A stretch of 64,000 bases of DNA, taken from NCBI RefSeq assembly GCF_021295335.1, contig NZ_JAIWOT010000001.1, positions 2,937,501 through 3,001,500 of the forward strand, read 5' to 3'. Numbering within the stretch: position 1 is the first letter of the stretch; each line of letters begins with the position of its first letter. The notes beneath the pieces were generated by a model. That model had not been told where the DNA came from, searched no databases, and saw nothing but the letters and a program-made list of their open reading frames with translations. Shown here in pieces: positions 63,248 to 64,000 of the stretch. This DNA is from Komagataeibacter sp. FNDCF1. GTDB lineage: Bacteria > Pseudomonadota > Alphaproteobacteria > Acetobacterales > Acetobacteraceae. The position numbers and the translations under genes are program-made.

Positions 63248-64000
63248 ATGTCCGATACCGTTCAGGCAGCACCGGATGCCGCAGCCCAGAATGCCCTCGT
63301 GCCGGTTACGGTGCTGACGGGTTTTCTGGGTGCGGGCAAGACCACGCTGCTCAACCATATCCTGACCGCCCAGCATGGCCGCAAATATGCGGTGGTGGTG
63401 AATGAGTTCGGGGAGCTTGGCGTAGACAACGACCTCGTGGTGGATGCCGATGAGGAAGTGTTCGAGATGAACAACGGCTGCATCTGCTGCACCGTGCGCG
63501 GCGACCTGATCCGCATCCTTGGCAACCTGATGAAGCGCCGCGCCAGATTTGATGGCATCATTGTCGAGACCACGGGGCTGGCCGATCCCGCCCCGGTGGC
63601 GCAGACCTTCTTTGTCGATGAGGACGTGCGCGGCAGGACCCGGCTCGATGCCGTGGTCACGGTGGTGGATGCCTACAACGTCATCCAGACGCTGGAAGAA
63701 AGCCCCGAGGCGGTGAACCAGATCGCCTTTGCCGATGTGATCATCCTCAACAAGACCGACCTTGTGGATGAAGCGGGGCTTGAGGCGATCGAAAAGCGCA
63801 TCCGCTCCATCAACGCGGTGGCCCGCATCCACCGCGCGCAGCGTGGCGACGTGCCCCTGTCCGATGTGCTGGATCAGGGCGGCTTCGACCTGCAGCGCGC
63901 ACTGGAACACGCGCCGCACTTCCTTGAAGATACCAGCCATTCGCATGAGGCGGACGTGACATCGCTCTCCTATGAAGTGGAGGAGCCGCTGGACGCCGCC
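63248..64000 (+). CDS. CobW/P47K-family metal-chaperone GTPase, 3' end beyond the window
   Basis: 251 codons are present without a stop before the window ends. The Walker A is TVLTGFLGAGKTTLLNHILT, the metal-binding CxCC is EMNNGCICCTVRGDLI, and ETTGLADPAPVAQ and VIILNKTDLVDEAG give the other GTPase motifs. This is the COG0523 family (ZigA, YeiR, CobW), which loads Zn or Co into target proteins; the metal cannot be told without Zur/Cob signals. GGAG lies about 7 nt before the ATG. The C-terminal CobW domain is cut off. Confidence 0.94.
   Translation, partial: MSDTVQAAPDAAAQNALVPVTVLTGFLGAGKTTLLNHILTAQHGRKYAVVVNEFGELGVDNDLVVDADEEVFEMNNGCICCTVRGDLIRILGNLMKRRARFDGIIVETTGLADPAPVAQTFFVDEDVRGRTRLDAVVTVVDAYNVIQTLEESPEAVNQIAFADVIILNKTDLVDEAGLEAIEKRIRSINAVARIHRAQRGDVPLSDVLDQGGFDLQRALEHAPHFLEDTSHSHEADVTSLSYEVEEPLDAA

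Noticed and set aside
61883-63946. 687-codon minus-strand frame
   Set aside because: It is the shadow of the GST, GT4 and CobW genes, rich in His and Gly with no family motif.

Overview
The window looks like chromosome from an acetic acid bacterium, most likely Komagataeibacter or a close relative. The evidence is high GC with typical alphaproteobacterial gene sets (DUF3576-leuS-lptE-holA, DUF1489, hemW, kup), a 930-bp IS1031-type element with TAA target repeats (a type first described in the cellulose-producing acetic acid bacteria), and a tRNA-Arg(CCU) gene split by a group I intron, an arrangement known from alphaproteobacteria. Genus is an inference; no cellulose or acetic-acid-specific oxidase gene lies in the window.

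Layout. 1-2950 is the end of an rRNA operon (23S lacking its 5' end, 5S, initiator tRNA, terminator). 3000-3930 is decayed DNA with an O-methyltransferase remnant. 3936-10607 holds a TetR-type repressor divergent from a complete RND drug-efflux operon (adaptor, pump, outer-membrane factor). 10710-12028 has arfB and three small unknown genes. 12002-15484 is a three-gene glycosyltransferase operon. 15959-21019 carries an orphan adenine-specific DNA methyltransferase, an unknown membrane-anchored protein, a ManC-type bifunctional GDP-mannose enzyme and an orphan PstS behind a clear Pho box. 21312-23957 is an FAD oxidoreductase/ATP-grasp ligase pair that looks like a small biosynthetic operon.

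23958-30898 is an accessory region: AT-rich sequence, an intact IS1031-like element, a decayed transposase, then a strongly AT-rich four-gene operon. That operon encodes a small membrane protein, a Ras-like small GTPase, a C-terminally anchored membrane protein and a soluble unknown protein, with ATGA overlaps between genes 2-3 and 3-4. The GTPase gene is interrupted by an 848-bp IS427-like element. Removing the IS and one TA copy restores a 212-codon frame that ends exactly in the ATGA overlap with the next gene. Beside it lies a frameshifted tyrosine integrase remnant next to the 3' end of the intron-containing tRNA-Arg(CCU). I read this as a decaying genomic island integrated at that tRNA, and the GTPase operon is the best candidate here for an undescribed system.

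31285-44677 is mostly core genome on the minus strand: holA, lptE, leuS, a DUF3576 lipoprotein, a lytic transglycosylase, DUF1489, a nucleoside hydrolase, hemW and kup. A divergent secreted GH3-like protein that may have lost its nucleophile is encoded on the plus strand. 44783-51961 has a yggS-type gene with an IS1182-family element 8 bp upstream of its start, then rsmB, rpe, a heparinase-like gene and a GT4 gene. 52097-56897 holds a secreted unknown, an M29 aminopeptidase, a Rieske ferredoxin, DUF4186, tyrS and an alpha/beta hydrolase. 57477-62013 is a sulfur-transfer operon (two tandem cysteine desulfurases, [2Fe-2S] ferredoxin, mnmA) followed by a GST, a GT4 gene and a CobW-type metal GTPase cut by the window end. 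Three copies of a GC-rich intergenic palindrome all sit between convergent genes.
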